A stretch of DNA of 64,000 bases. Origin: Monoplex corrugatus (lineage: Eukaryota; Mollusca; Gastropoda; Littorinimorpha; Ranellidae). The notes below the pieces were generated by a model. It made no database searches and was not told the origin of the DNA. It saw nothing but the letters and a program-made list of their open reading frames with translations. Made by a program: the position numbers and the translations under genes. Shown piece by piece: positions 12,773 through 23,665 of the stretch (within the stretch, counting starts at the first letter, position 1; every line of letters begins with the position of its first letter). Location of the stretch: assembly GCA_030674185.1 (NCBI GenBank), contig JAPXFY010000023.1:14262186-14326185 (forward strand), written 5' to 3'.

Positions 12773-13324
12773 GGTCAAGCCATTCTAATAATCTTTATTT
12801 TTATACAAATATTAAAGAAAGTCAAGTTTTGTATTTCTTAAGGACATTTAACCTCGAAGAGGATAGGGTTGAACTGAAGCATGACTTGCATGAAAGACAA
12901 CAGCAGACTGCCACAATAGGGAAGGGAGATTTAAAATATTGTCAGTTGCTTAGAAAGTGATGTTCACATGTCTTCTTGGAAACGGGCTGATGTTAGACTT
13001 TTGTTTTGTTGTTGTTTTTATTAATTTTTATTTTTCGTCTTGTTCTCTTCACTTTTGACCAAATTAGCATAAATGAGCTGTCAAGAAACTTGTTAACAGT
13101 ACACGAAAGAAATGTCTCATTGTCTCTGTGTGCGTACGTGTGTGTCCTCACTTCTCTGCAATTTTAAATGAACTGTCGGTCTATTTCTGAATGGTTTTTT
13201 TTTTCGTGCACTTTTACATTTTTAGCTGTCACTTTCTAGCTTGGTATTTATAGTTCTGTGCACATAATACAGGAATTGTAGGTTCAACCCTTGGGTGGGC
13301 CTCAGTTTGTTTTGGTTTTTTCCC
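12773..13324. other. No gene seen
   Basis: Nothing recognised apart from short T runs. Confidence 0.4.
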
Positions 13325-13440
13325 CAGCCCCCTTTACTCAGTTGGTTAGAGCATCATGCTCATAAGAGCACCCCCTGCTCATAATGCAAGGAGTTGCAGA
13401 TTCAACTCTTCAGAGTCAGTTTTAGGTGGCTGTGATAGTT
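13325..13440 (+). repeat. tRNA-like SINE head fragment
   Basis: CTCAGTTGGTTAGAGCATCA resembles a pol III A box, and GTTGCAGATTCAACTC a degenerate B box. There is no closed acceptor stem, so it is not a functional tRNA gene. A comparable sequence on the minus strand lies at 23600-23665. Confidence 0.45.
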
Positions 13441-13470
13441 TAGTTTCTTAAACTAAGTTAAAGTGTCGTG

Positions 13471-14000
13471 TTTCCCCACCTGGAAATTCTGTGCTATAAA
13501 TTTCCTCTTTTCTGTCACTCTCTTTGTTTCTGCCTTGTTCCTCAACTTTCTGTCATTTCTACCTATTATTTTCTGCCTTAATGGTCCATTCACCTGTATG
13601 TATGTGTTCAATAAAGTCTTACGTACTTTTTCTTATGGTTGATAATTGGATACACATATTAAGTGCATTTTTGGCTCTAGGGAGGTGAGATATGCGTAAG
13701 CAATTTTATGTAATTTATGCCTGTTTCTGTATATGTTTCAGTGTCCATAGGTATGCTTAAATTTGTATTCAAGTGTGTTTTTTAAATCTCCCCTGTGCGA
13801 TAAATTGGACGGAGTGGTCAGCACCGGGGGCATGCCCTTAGACTAAGTGTGCGAATGCATTGATGTGTGTAGGCCTACTTAATTTTCTTTACTTTTTTTT
13901 TTTCTTGTTGAAGTTTTGTATGTTTTGAAACAGTTATAGCCCTGATACGGCTTTATACAGTTGGTTGAGCTTTAAATTAAACAACAATAACATCAACAAA
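13471..14000 (+). mobile_element. Retroposon R1, copy 1 (5'-truncated)
   Basis: It shares about 500 bp with 16451-16990, 20083-20605 and 35683-37552. Landmarks are GGAAATTCTGTGCT, CATTCACCTGTAT, AATAAAGTCTTA, GCATTTTTGGCTCTA, AATTGGACGGAGTGGTC and an A-rich AACAACAATAAC tail. The 11-bp sequence AAAGTGTCGTG lies directly on each side (13460-13470 and 14001-14011), as expected for a target-site duplication. The flanks rejoin into a tRNA-like SINE sequence. The copy begins about 45 bp inside the full-length head. Confidence 0.75.
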
Positions 14001-14011
14001 AAAGTGTCGTG

Positions 14012-14329
14012 CTAATAATTTGGGGGGTTGTGGGTTCAAAACTCTCAGATGGGCCACAGGTTTTTATTTGAGAGCCCGTGAGCTCAGTTGGGTAGAATGG
14101 TGTGCTGATAACACAAGGGTCATAGACCTTGCCGTATGGTTGCTGGCAGTTCTGGCAGTTGTGCCTGTGTGTGCATGTGAGTGTGTTTCCCTGATATCAG
14201 AAACAGCTGCTGTCCTGGTTACATAAAACCATTCTGTTCCTTCTCCCCTTCTCTAGAAACAGCTGCAGTCCTGATTACATAAAATATGTTTTGTTTCTTC
14301 TCACCCCCATCCTCCATCTGATCCAATTT
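14012..14329 (+). repeat. tRNA-like SINE pieces and a 60-bp duplication
   Basis: GGTTGTGGGTTCAAAACTC (14025-14045) resembles a B box, and GTGAGCTCAGTTGGGTAGAA (14079-14098) an A box of a second unit. At 14199-14320 a segment (AGAAACAGCTGC.GTCCTG.TTACATAAAA) is repeated twice in tandem. Confidence 0.5.
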
Positions 14330-14366
14330 TTGCTCTCTCGCTCTCTCTCCCTCTCTGTCTCTCCCG

Positions 14367-14416
<50 letters not shown>

Positions 14417-14525
14417 GTCTCTCTCTCTCTCTCCCCCCCTCTCTCTGTCTCTCTCTCTCTCTCTCCCCTCTCTGTCTCTATGTCTGTCTGTCTCTCTCTC
14501 TCTCTCTCTTTCTCTCTCTCCACCT
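14330..14525. repeat. CT microsatellite block
   Basis: Interrupted (CT)n with TCTG interruptions. Long frames are artefacts. Confidence 0.95.
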
Positions 14526-15599
14526 TAATTTAATATGATGAAATTTTATTTTGGGGTGGTTTATGGGTTTTTTCCCCCTCCTGTTATATGTTGTACTCTT
14601 TAGGTGACCTGCTGACCCACAGGCACACTGTTCAAACATTGGAGGTTGGCCTGCCAAAAGAAGGCCTTGTTGGTGTAAGCTTTCACCTTCCAATCCAGTT
14701 GCGTGAGTTCAATACCTGACTCTAAACTAAAAGAAAACCTAGTTCATGCGTGCAGTCTTCAGTCCACCCAACTTTGTGCACATGTAATATGATCCCAGTC
14801 TGGACTGGGGAAGGTAAAGCGGAAAGGGAGAGATAGGCACCGCCCTCATAATGCTGACCTGAAAAAAAGCTGGTCTCTTTCATCATCTGACTCCCCTATG
14901 GCTCAGTGTTATGAAACAGCTTTCACCTTCACCTTCACCTTTAGTCAACAGCACCTGTAAGGTACTTTGCCAGGTGAAAATGTATTGTCACATTTTGTCG
15001 GCATTATTATGAATAAATCTGCATAGAAAATTAAGTCAACATCGTCATACTTAGTCAACATTATAATTAAGTCAGCGTTGTCAAAATTAAATCAACATAA
15101 AAATTTATCAGCGTCGAAGTGAAGTGGGCATTGTGGTCTGAGGTGTGCAAGTATAATTAGCATTATCGTTATTTGTCAGCATTATCATAACCCAGGTCAA
15201 CTTGCTCATAATTAAGGGGAGTGGTAATCGGTGCGAAATGAAATGAGAATGGGACGATGTACGGTGACTTGGTGTAAAGTGCACTTTGTGTTAGATAAAG
15301 GAAAAAACTGGGAACTGTGATAGATAGGGAAAAAACTGGGACACTTATGTAGAAAAGAGAAACAGAGACCTTTGTCTTTCTCACCTGAGCAGGTGGTATG
15401 ATGAGTGTGAAGAGTGTTAATTGGAAAGCATTGTTGGTAAGAATACTTTTCATTTTCTGGAATGCTATAATTATTATCATTATTATTATTATAATTATTA
15501 TTATTATTATTGTTGTTGTTGTTTATCATCATCATCATCATGAGTCATATTTGTAGCATATTCTCCAAACTCATTCGGACTCACTGCGCGTTAAACGAC
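14526..15599. other. No gene; degenerate repeats and ATT microsatellite
   Basis: 15020-15120 holds a degenerate run of TCAACAT/TCAGCGT motifs. An ATT then GTT/ATC microsatellite lies at 15472-15541. No coding region recognised. Confidence 0.5.
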
Positions 15600-15895
15600 T
15601 TTTTAGTGGAGCATAGAGAACTTGAGTTGTATCATGTCAAACTCTTGTCTTCAAAATTCGGGCTGTAGACTTTTTTCCAAGAGCGATTCATAGTACTTGG
15701 ACAGTTCCATAAATGCTCCACCCAGCTTGACAGCAATTATCTGGTGAATTCCTTTTTCCTGCATAAAAACCCTCTGTGCTGGTAAGATAAGATCTTGAAA
15801 TGAAGAATGATGTGGGTGGGGATGAGAAATGAGACCTGTAAAACACTGACACCACCAGAATGACTGGAGCAGTAAAATGGGCAGTGAAGAAGCTG
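15600..15895 (+). repeat. Dispersed repeat R3, copy 1
   Basis: Aligns with 22216-22455. Shared landmarks are AGAGCGATTCAT against AGAGGGATTCAT, CAGCAATTATCTGG, AAGATCTTGAA and CACCAGAATGACT against CACCAAAATAACT. Non-coding. Confidence 0.55.
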
Positions 15896-15953
15896 ACTTT
15901 TATTCATACTGGTGGCCAGAGGCAGGTGATGGCTGTGTAATGTTTTATGTTAA

Positions 15954-16136
15954 CCCTTTGACTCCCGCACCATGTCTGCCAGCATCCTGCATTGTCAACC
16001 ATGCTAGCAAAGTAAAAACTAAACCTTTGGTTTCTCACCCTGCCCACCAGTTTCCTTATGAAGCTGATAGATAGGATGAAGGATTCAAAGGGTTAAGTTT
16101 TATGCTGTTGGTAGATAGGATGTGGGAGGTAAAGGG
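15954..16136. mobile_element. TTAA foldback element, copy 1
   Basis: It begins TTAA-CCCTTTGACTCCCGCACC and ends GTGGGAGGTAAAGGG-TTAA, with a second inverted pair inside ending TTCAAAGGGTTAA. Length, TTAA flanks and CCCTTT ends fit a piggyBac-mobilised MITE. Diverged compared with the copies at 54413 and 59450. Confidence 0.65.
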
Positions 16137-16274
16137 TTAATGAAAGTCAGCCAGGAGTTGTAAGACCACATCTGTGTCATATTGTACGTAACCATGAGTA
16201 GATTGTGTCTTTTCCGGGGGTGATGGTGGGGGTGGGGTTTTCTTCTTGTCGCTGTTGTTTTGTAAGTGACCAGT

Positions 16275-16450
16275 GTTCTCAGATGCATGTACATTGTATG
16301 CACATCATTTTGCCCATATTGTGCAGGCGATATGTTGCCGCACAGTCTGCATACTCCATCTCTGAGGGACATGCATGCTGGGTGTGTTACGGTGTTTCTG
16401 TAGGCCACTAGACACTGACATGATTCACAGGATCTTTTACGTGCATGTTT
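16275..16450 (+). repeat. Dispersed repeat R2, copy 2, left part
   Basis: Left part of an R2 copy split by insertion of R1; it resumes at 17003. It contains CACAGTCTGCATACTC and GACATGATTCACAGGATC and stops at ACGTGCATGTTT (16439-16450), repeated on the far side of R1. Confidence 0.65.
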
Positions 16451-16990
16451 CCCCCGTTGGGTTGCCGGGGGCTCTTTCAGTATAAATAGTATCCCCACCT
16501 TCTGGAAATTCTGTGCTAGAAATTTCCTCTTTTCTGTCACTCTCTTTGTTTCTGCCTTGTTGCCTTGCTTTCTGTCATTCCTACTATTTTCTGCCTTAAT
16601 GGTCCATTCACCTGTATTTTTTCAATAAAGTCTTGCATACTTTTTCTTTGGATTGATAATTGGGTTCATGTGTTAAGTGCATTTTTGGCTCTAAGGAGAT
16701 GATATGCGTAAGCAATTTTAGGTAATTTATGCCTGTTTTTATATATGTTTTGGTGTCCTTATGTATGCTTATATTTGTATTCAGATGTGTTTTTTAAATC
16801 TCCCCTGTGCGATAAATCGGACGAAATGGTCCTACTCCGGGAGCATGTCCTTAGATTATGTGTGCAAATGCATTGATATGTGTACTTAATTTTCTTTTTT
16901 CCTGTTGAAGTTTTGTGTTTTGAAGCGGTTATAGCATTGGTATGGGTCTGCGCAATCGGCGGGCTTTAAACAACAATAAAAGTTAAAAAA
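16451..16990 (+). mobile_element. Retroposon R1, copy 2 (full length, 540 bp)
   Basis: Bounded by a 12-bp direct duplication, ACGTGCATGTTT, at 16439-16450 and 16991-17002, inside a copy of R2. It starts with a G/C-rich head ending GGGGGCTCTTTCAG, directly followed by TATAAATAG, and ends in AACAACAATAAAAGTTAAAAAA. It contains AATAAAGTCTTGC near its middle. There is no significant open frame. This copy defines the element boundaries best. An A-rich tail with variable-length duplications indicates copying by LINE machinery. No tRNA-like promoter is seen. Confidence 0.8.
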
Positions 16991-17002
16991 ACGTGCATGT
17001 TT

Positions 17003-17125
17003 GATGTTCTGATATGTGCACACACAAAGACTGTTTAGGCACTATGAGATCTGCACACACATTGACTCGGGAAATTGGAAAATCTCCATCTTTTGTACAC
17101 CAGGCAGGAGATACCCACGGCAGGA
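17003..17125 (+). repeat. Dispersed repeat R2, copy 2, right part
   Basis: Continues R2 after the R1 insertion with GATGTTCTGATATGTG, CATTGACTCGGGAAATTGG, AAAATCTCCATC and CAGGCAGGAGATACCC, colinear with 1095-1212. Confidence 0.65.
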
Positions 17126-18699
17126 CAAAGAAACTGATTTCTATCATTTGATGTCATTTTAGCTAGTAAATATTTTATTTTAATTCAATATTTTACTGGA
17201 TCTGAACATTTCTGACTGTTCTAATATTCAAAGTGGCGATAGTTTTTATTCTGTGACCTTTATCAGATACATGGGAACAGCCCTGATAACGGTGTCCCTT
17301 AACAGTCAGTGGGGCTATAGATCTGACTGTACGAGTTTGAGTCTGGCATGGTTAACCACTTCCCTTTGAACTGTATTCTACTTAAAATTGCAAATGAAGG
17401 TTACGAGATTGTTTTTGCCTCGATTCCTGGCCATGTTGGTATTGGAGATTGTTTTTGCCTCGATTCCTGGCCATGTATGGAGATTGTTTGTGATGGCAGT
17501 TGTATGAATGGCTGACTACCTGGCCAGAAAGGCCACAATGAAAAAGATGTCTAAGTCCTTGATTCCTTACACAGATATCAAATCGAAAGTACACAGTTAC
17601 GTGAGAAATCTATGTCAGGAGAATTGAAATGAACAGACAGATAACAAACTTTTCCAAATCCGCCCTGACCGTAAGTCATATAATTCAAGTATTGAAATAT
17701 ATGACCATGAGTCATTCAATTGAAGAAGAAGCCTTTTGGCTCTAAGGTAGAGCTCCCATCATCAGACCTGTCTGCATTTGTTTGAGTCTTATTTGAAAAA
17801 ACTTAAATCTTTTGTGCACTTGGCGTCCTGTTGTTCCAGATGTTGATAGGCAAATAATACAGCCCAGGTCAAGGTTGAAGCCATGTTCACTCACACAAAC
17901 TTTAGGATGAAGATTCAACCACCTTAATTAACAAAAAAAAACCGTTATCATGTTACAGTAACCATATGTTGTTATTGATGTTTCAGATGGGACAATAGTG
18001 ACGTGGTCAATGCAGCCAGTGGATGCAGGAAGGTCAGAGGTCAGGGTCAGTGCAGGGTTGACAGCATGGCCACCAGCTGTCACCATGTCTAATGCTGATG
18101 TACTGTCTGTCTGTCTGCCTGTCTGCTGTACAGCGCTTTGTGACTGGCATAGTAATTGAGACAGATGTGATGTGTGTAAATCGGTGAGTGACTGGGTGTT
18201 TGGTTGGTTGGTTTTATGTTCACTAATGGTGACTGATGAATCAGTACAACATTATTAGTTTATTCGTCCCAGCGGGTGGTTATATAATATGGTTTTAGTA
18301 AAATGTTCAGAAGGTTTTACAATAAGACTGGAAAACAACATAAATATGCCATATGGACATTAAATTCTCATCTTTCAAGACGTGTCGCTTCATACCATGA
18401 TACATGATAAGGTACAACTACAATTGAATATTTCAATGATAATAATAATATAAAATTTATGATAATGATCATGATGATGATGATGATCGGTACAGCACCT
18501 CATCTCACAAGAGCCCAAAGGTCTAAGGGCTTCACAAAAGCACAAGAGAGAAGGGCAGACATTGATAAAGTATGTACATGTCAGTCACTGCTGTTTGATG
18601 AAAACTGATCAACTGTAGTGTAAAGCTGCAGTAATATAGAATCTGTGAAAATGGAATCGATAACGGAAATAATTAAATTATCTATATGCATGTCAGTTG
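17126..18699. other. No gene seen
   Basis: A 38-bp segment (GAGATTGTTTTTGCCTCG onward) is tandemly repeated at 17406-17476. ATA/ATG microsatellites at 18436-18488. Nothing else recognised. Confidence 0.4.
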
Positions 18700-18904
18700 G
18701 TTATGAAAAAAAAAAAAAAAAAAAAGAAGAGCTGTGTAGTGTTGTTGTTGTTGTTTTAGGGGGAGGGGGGGGGGGCAGTGCACTGCCACATTTTCTGCTC
18801 TGCTTTTGCATCACTAACCCTTTCTTGCTCATTTTAGCTTGCCAACATACCTCTAGACTCGCCAAAGCTGAATCGTTTTCAAAACAAGTGTGACTGCTCA
18901 CGTT

Positions 18905-19365
18905 CAAGCAAACAAGAACCAGAAAAACACACAAGAAAAGATTAAGAATACATATTTAATAAATACAGCAAGACAAGACTGGCACAAATTTTCGGCCAAC
19001 TGGCCTTTTGAAGTGTAAGGTCACAAACAAACACCAGGTACGAAAATTAGGAGAAAAAGACTGAAACTTCCCAGCAGTCCTTCCAGTGTGAGAAAAGGAA
19101 ATAAACTGACAGTTTATTCCTTTTCTCACACTGGAAGGAGCAGCAGGGAAGTTTCAGTCTTATTCTCCAAGTTTATTCCTTTTCTCACACTGGAAGGAGC
19201 AGCAGGAAAGTTTCAGTCTTTTTCTCCTAATTTTTTAACCTGGTGTTTGTTTGTTTATGATCTTATGCTTGACAAAGGCCAATTGGCCGAAAATTTGCGC
19301 CTGTCTTGTCTCGTATTAAATATGCGTTCTTATTCTTTTTTTCATGTTTTTTCTGGTTCCTGTTC
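18905..19365. mobile_element. Foldback (long inverted repeat) element
   Basis: The left arm (18905-19110) and right arm (19115-19365) are reverse complements over nearly their full length. Landmarks are AACAAGAACCAGAAAAA, CAAATTTTCGGCCAACTGGCC and ACTGAAACTTCCCAGCAG on the left, with their complements on the right. The central TTCCTTTTCTCACACTGGAA segment is present one extra time on the right arm. Partial arms occur at 50835-51035 and 54355-54405. No coding sequence; terminal duplication not identified. Confidence 0.75.
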
Positions 19366-19444
19366 ACCAAAGCTGAACTCATTATATAGAGCAGCTTGTG
19401 TACCATAGATAGAATCAAGGACACTTTTTCACAGTGGTATGATG

Positions 19445-19700
19445 ATGAGAAAGGTGTGATAATTATGATGCTATGGTTTTCCAATTTTGCATTGAAAGAT
19501 ATGACAGGGCTGTAATGTATGCTTTTATAATATATGCTGGCATCAACCAGGCCTGATAGATACAGCCACCTTCTACTGGTGAGGAAATTTGAGCAACAGC
19601 CTTAATGATGCATCCGTAAAGTGGACAAGACTCGACTCTGTGGTCCCAGTCTTTCCACCGAGCCCATAGCATGCTCAGCTCTGAGCAGGAACCAGCTGTG
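19445..19700 (+). repeat. Dispersed repeat R6, copy 1
   Basis: Aligns with 58487-58735. Shared sequences are TGATGCTATGG, GACAGGGCTGTA, CTGGCATCAACCAGGCC, GACTCGACT.TGTGGTCCCAGT and AGCAGGAACC against GTAGGAGCC. Its first 40 bp are related to the terminal satellite unit at 60731-64000. Confidence 0.65.
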
Positions 19701-19898
19701 GTGGCAAAATCCTGTGATAATAATTATTTCTTGAAGTAACGATATTAGAATCCATGATTTACCAGTCAGAAGTATGTTGGACAAACCGCTCGCTTTGCTG
19801 CATTGACTGTTAGATGTTGTTTATCTTTGGATTCTCTCTTTCCATCTTTCTTTCACATGCCTTCGCTTTGTTTATCACCCACTGACCTGCTGTGTCTT

Positions 19899-19902
<4 letters not shown>

Positions 19903-19971
<69 letters not shown>
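19903..19971. repeat. AT microsatellite
   Basis: Perfect (AT)n of about 34 units, followed by a short T run. Confidence 0.95.
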
Positions 19972-19974
<3 letters not shown>

Positions 19975-20082
19975 TTTTTATGCTGAATATACTTATTTGT
20001 CTGTGGAAAGATGGTGCAGATTACAGGTGTGTGGTAGGGAGGGAAGCTAAGAGGATCTTGATCCCCCTCCCCCCCACCCCCA

Positions 20083-20605
20083 TTTAGTGTAAATAGTATC
20101 CCATCTCTGGAAATTCTGTGCTAGAAATTACCTCTTTTCAGTCACTCTCTTTGTTTCTGCCTGTTGCTTTGCTTTCTGTCATTCCTATCATTTTCTGCCT
20201 TGCTGGTCCATTCACCTGTATGTGTTTGATAAAGTCTTACATATTTTCTCTTTAGGAGTGGTAATTGGGTACATGTATTAGTGCATTTTTGGCTCTAGGG
20301 AAATGAGATATGCGGAAGCAATTTTAGGTGATTTAGGCATGTTTTTATCAGTGTTTTAGTGTCCTCAGTTATGTTTAAATTTGTGTTCAGTTTTTTTTAA
20401 ATCCCTTATGCAATAAATTGGATGGAGCAATCAACGCCAGGGGCACTCCAAAGATCATGTGCGCGGATGCATTGATATGTATACATAAATTTTTTTTTTT
20501 TCTGTTGAAGTATGGTGTATGTTTTGAAACGGTTATAGCCTTGATATGGCTTTACACAGTCAGCTGGGCTTTAATTTAAACAAAAGTAACAATAACAATA
20601 GGAGA
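20083..20605 (+). mobile_element. Retroposon R1, copy 3
   Basis: Begins at the TAAATAG box (TTAGTGTAAATAGTATCCC), so a little shorter than copy 2 at its 5' end, and ends with AACAAAAGTAACAATAACAA. It contains a substituted version of the AATAAAGTC box (TGATAAAGTCTTAC). No convincing exact target duplication; GAGGATCTT before and GAGAATCTT after are possible remnants. Confidence 0.7.
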
Positions 20606-21626
20606 ATCTTTAAATATTCTGGCTCCATAATCATTAATCATTTATACAGTTGTGTTTGTGTGAAGTGTTGTGTGTATGTTATGTATATATACATTCCAAG
20701 AACCTTAGAGTCTGGGTGTTTGTGGTGGACTCTGTGGGTGTGTGTGTTTCTTGAGAATGACTGCCTGTGTATATCCTTTGATTGTTTATAGGTGCTTTTA
20801 CATTGATTGATTATTTGAGCCATGACTAATACCAATCCATGGCTGAAGTCTGCTGTGATTTATTTGATGTATGTGTGTTCATGCGTGTGTGTGTGTGTTA
20901 TGTGTTGATGCATGCGTTCATGCATGTGTGTATATCTTACAGCTCATATATTGATCTTCCTCCCTCTCTTTTTCCTAGTTTCTTCTTTGACTGACTATCT
21001 CTTGGTATTTCTTTCAGCCCAGCCTAATCCCAGATCTAGTGACTTTGGCCATTAAGTTGGGTGAAGGTCATTTTCAAGACATTAGCCTATGTAGACAGCA
21101 GGAAATAATGAGACCTATTACAGTAAAGGAGACAAAGAAAGAATGGGGTGAGAACTTTGCTGGGTTTTATGGTCCCAAAATTGGTCAGGTTATATTCTTT
21201 TTGGTTTGAAAATAACAGTGTGTGTGTGTGCGCGCGCACACGCACGCTTGTTTTGTTACTTATGTTTATGGCTTTTTTCCAATACATTTATGGCTTTTTT
21301 TTCAATCTCGTTACAAGTGCATGAAAACATCATCTTTGAATGAAAAAAAGCAGCTTCATTTAATTTAAAGTGTAGTTTTTTCATGGATTCACCATTTGAA
21401 CAGTAATCACAACCCTGAAAGTTGGTATGTTTACCTACTAGTACTAGCTTTGGCTAGTGCTTCAGAACTTTTTCCAGCCAGATTGAAAAGTTTGCCAGCT
21501 CAAGCCGGTTACATGATAGTAAAATGCTGCTATGAGATTTTGCTTGTATAGAGTGATTGATAAGTAGCATAGTACAAGGAGAAAAACAAGGACATCACAG
21601 TTCTTCAAGTTCTATATTCCAGTGAA
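20606..21626. other. No gene seen
   Basis: GT-rich tracts at 20885-20935 and 21215-21245. No coding region recognised. Confidence 0.4.
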
Positions 21627-21628
21627 TA

Positions 21629-22213
21629 TGTGACCCGTTTTAACAAAATGAGTCCTAAGGTGGAAATAACAGATTTTAGGATGTTGTGATTTTCAAAATG
21701 TCCAGATTATTAACTTTCTTTTCATATGAAACTTATTATTCTACTCCTAAAAATAAGGAAGTTATGGGTGTTTGAAGTGTGTAACATAGCAGACAGCCAT
21801 TTTGAGAAAATCAAGTTTTAAAATTTTCACCACTTCAGTGAAGTTTTACCTTAGCAACAGGTATTTGTACTTCACCAATCTTTACCAAATTTTGTACCAT
21901 AGTAAAACACATCATGCCACAATAGCACACAAAACTTGGTGTGAAAATGTGCTGTAATTGTCTTGTTATTTAAGTTTATATATATCCCTTTTTCTGATGC
22001 TAAAAGCATGCTGTTATCTGGTTAAAACGCATTTTAAATACATTTTCCGATTGAATTATAAAGTTCTGAGTGCATGTACATGTAATTTAAAAATTAAATA
22101 TTCCATTTTTGACGAAAAGTAAAAATTGACAAAATCGACCATCACACCTTTTCCGGGCCTCTACGCTTTTTGCTGCCTGCGAGTTAGGACTCATTTTGTG
22201 AAAACGGGTCACA
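21629..22213. mobile_element. Non-autonomous TIR DNA transposon, 585 bp
   Basis: The left end TGTGACCCGTTTTAACAAAA continues with TGAGTCCTAA. The right end is its inverse complement (TTAGGACTCATTTTGTGAAAACGGGTCACA), with a single mismatch over about 30 bp. The dinucleotide TA flanks both ends, compatible with a TA target duplication as in Tc1/mariner-type elements. There is no transposase frame, so it would need a transposase in trans. Family unknown. Confidence 0.8.
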
Positions 22214-22215
22214 TA

Positions 22216-22455
22216 TAGTCTGAAGAGTTTAGAGTTTGTTCAAGAGGGATTCATCACATTGGGACAATTTCATGTGCGCTCCAACCAATCTGCCAGCAAT
22301 TATCTGGCAGACTCCCTGAGCCTGGGATGACAAGATCTTGAACTGGTGAAGGGGAGGGGGAGAGGATCTATGAAACGCTTAGCTGATCCCACCAAAATAA
22401 CTTAAACGTATTATGATGGACAGCAAACAGGCCATTATTTAATGCTGTGGGTCAG
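22216..22455 (+). repeat. Dispersed repeat R3, copy 2
   Basis: Colinear with 15600-15895 and abuts the right end of the 585-bp TIR element directly. Confidence 0.55.
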
Positions 22456-22462
22456 AATTAAT

Positions 22463-23510
22463 TAATAATAATAATTACAATATTTATATAGCGCAAAATC
22501 TTGATAAAATCAAATCTAAGCGCTGAAGCAGACACACACGCACGACGCACACACACGCACACACACACACACAACACACACACACACACACAACACACAC
22601 AACACGCATGGCTATAAATGGGGAAGAAAGAATAAAAGCAATAAAAGCAAGAATAAAAGCAATGGAAAATTATAGAGAGCATGGCATATAAGTTGATATA
22701 CAATTATATATAAACCATGTGATTCCCCTCCGAGCGGAGACAGGCTGCAGAGGGGGAGGGGGGGTTGAGTGAGGTTAGGATTTTATGCAGAGGAGAAAAG
22801 ATGGGTTTTTGAGAGCGGACTTGAAGGAGACAAAAGTAGGTTGCTGACGGACTGAGAGAGGAAGTTTGTTCCAGGAGAGTGGACCAGAAACAGAGAAGGC
22901 TCGTGGACCATAGGTATTGAGCTTAGTGCGTGGAAAGCGAAAAGTCAGAGGATCGGAGGCAGAGCGGAGGGTACGTGAGGGAACATAGATCTCAAGTAGG
23001 CTTGACAGGTAATCGGGGGCTGCGTTATTGAGGCTTTTGTAGCACATGGTGTCTAGTTTGTACTGTATGCGCTTTGATACAGGGAGCCAGTGAAGTTGTG
23101 CCAGGAGAGGAGATATGTGGTCAGCTTTTTTCTTTTTGAGTACAAGGCGTACAGCATTGTTTTGAATGCGCTGTAGGATGTGAATGGTGGAGGCAGGAAG
23201 ACCAGACAGAGTGAATTGCAATAGTCAATGCGAGACATTATGAAGGAGAGAACGAGTTTTGCAGTTGTTTCGACAGAGAGATACTTCCTGATCAGCCTTA
23301 TACAATGGAGATGATAGTAGCAAGATCTGGCAGTTTGAGAAACAAAGTTGTTCATGGAGAGGGTAGAGTCAATGCAGACACCAAGGTTTTTAGCTGAATC
23401 AGAAATTGGGACTGATGTGTTACATAATGGGAGAGAAAGAGGAGGCAGCTGAGAAAGTTTCTGACGGGTGCCAATGAGGATAGCTTCTGTCTTGTCGTCA
23501 TTAAGCTGAA
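22463..23510 (-). mobile_element. CR1/L2-like non-LTR retrotransposon 3' end, copy 2
   Basis: A longer 5'-truncated copy than that at 2030-2745, on the minus strand. Coding remnants run from about 23506 (KTEAILIGTRQKLSQLPPLS), through SIPISDSAKNLGV-like sequence and MNNFVSQTARSCYYHLHCIR, to LHWLPVSKRIQYKLDT and YGPRAFSVSGPLSWNKLPLS. A frameshift near 23200 separates the two main frames. The 3' UTR has an interrupted CA run (22535-22605) and an ATT-rich tail (22463-22480). It lacks the catalytic part of the reverse transcriptase and is dead. Confidence 0.85.
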
Positions 23511-23599
23511 CTCAAGACTTCACATCTTATTGAGTGCACAGCTCTATCAAAAAAAAACAACAACCAGCCTACCAGAAAGAAAAAACGTGACCCACCCCA

Positions 23600-23665
23600 A
23601 GGCTGAACCCACACCCCCAGCACTATGAGCATGGTGCTCTTACAACTGAGCTAATGGGCTAATTT
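23600..23665 (-). repeat. tRNA-like SINE head fragment
   Basis: On the minus strand AGCCCATTAGCTCAGTTGTA is an A-box-like start, followed by AGAGCACCATGCTCATAG and GTGTGGGTTCAGCC, a degenerate B box. Not a functional tRNA gene. Confidence 0.5.
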
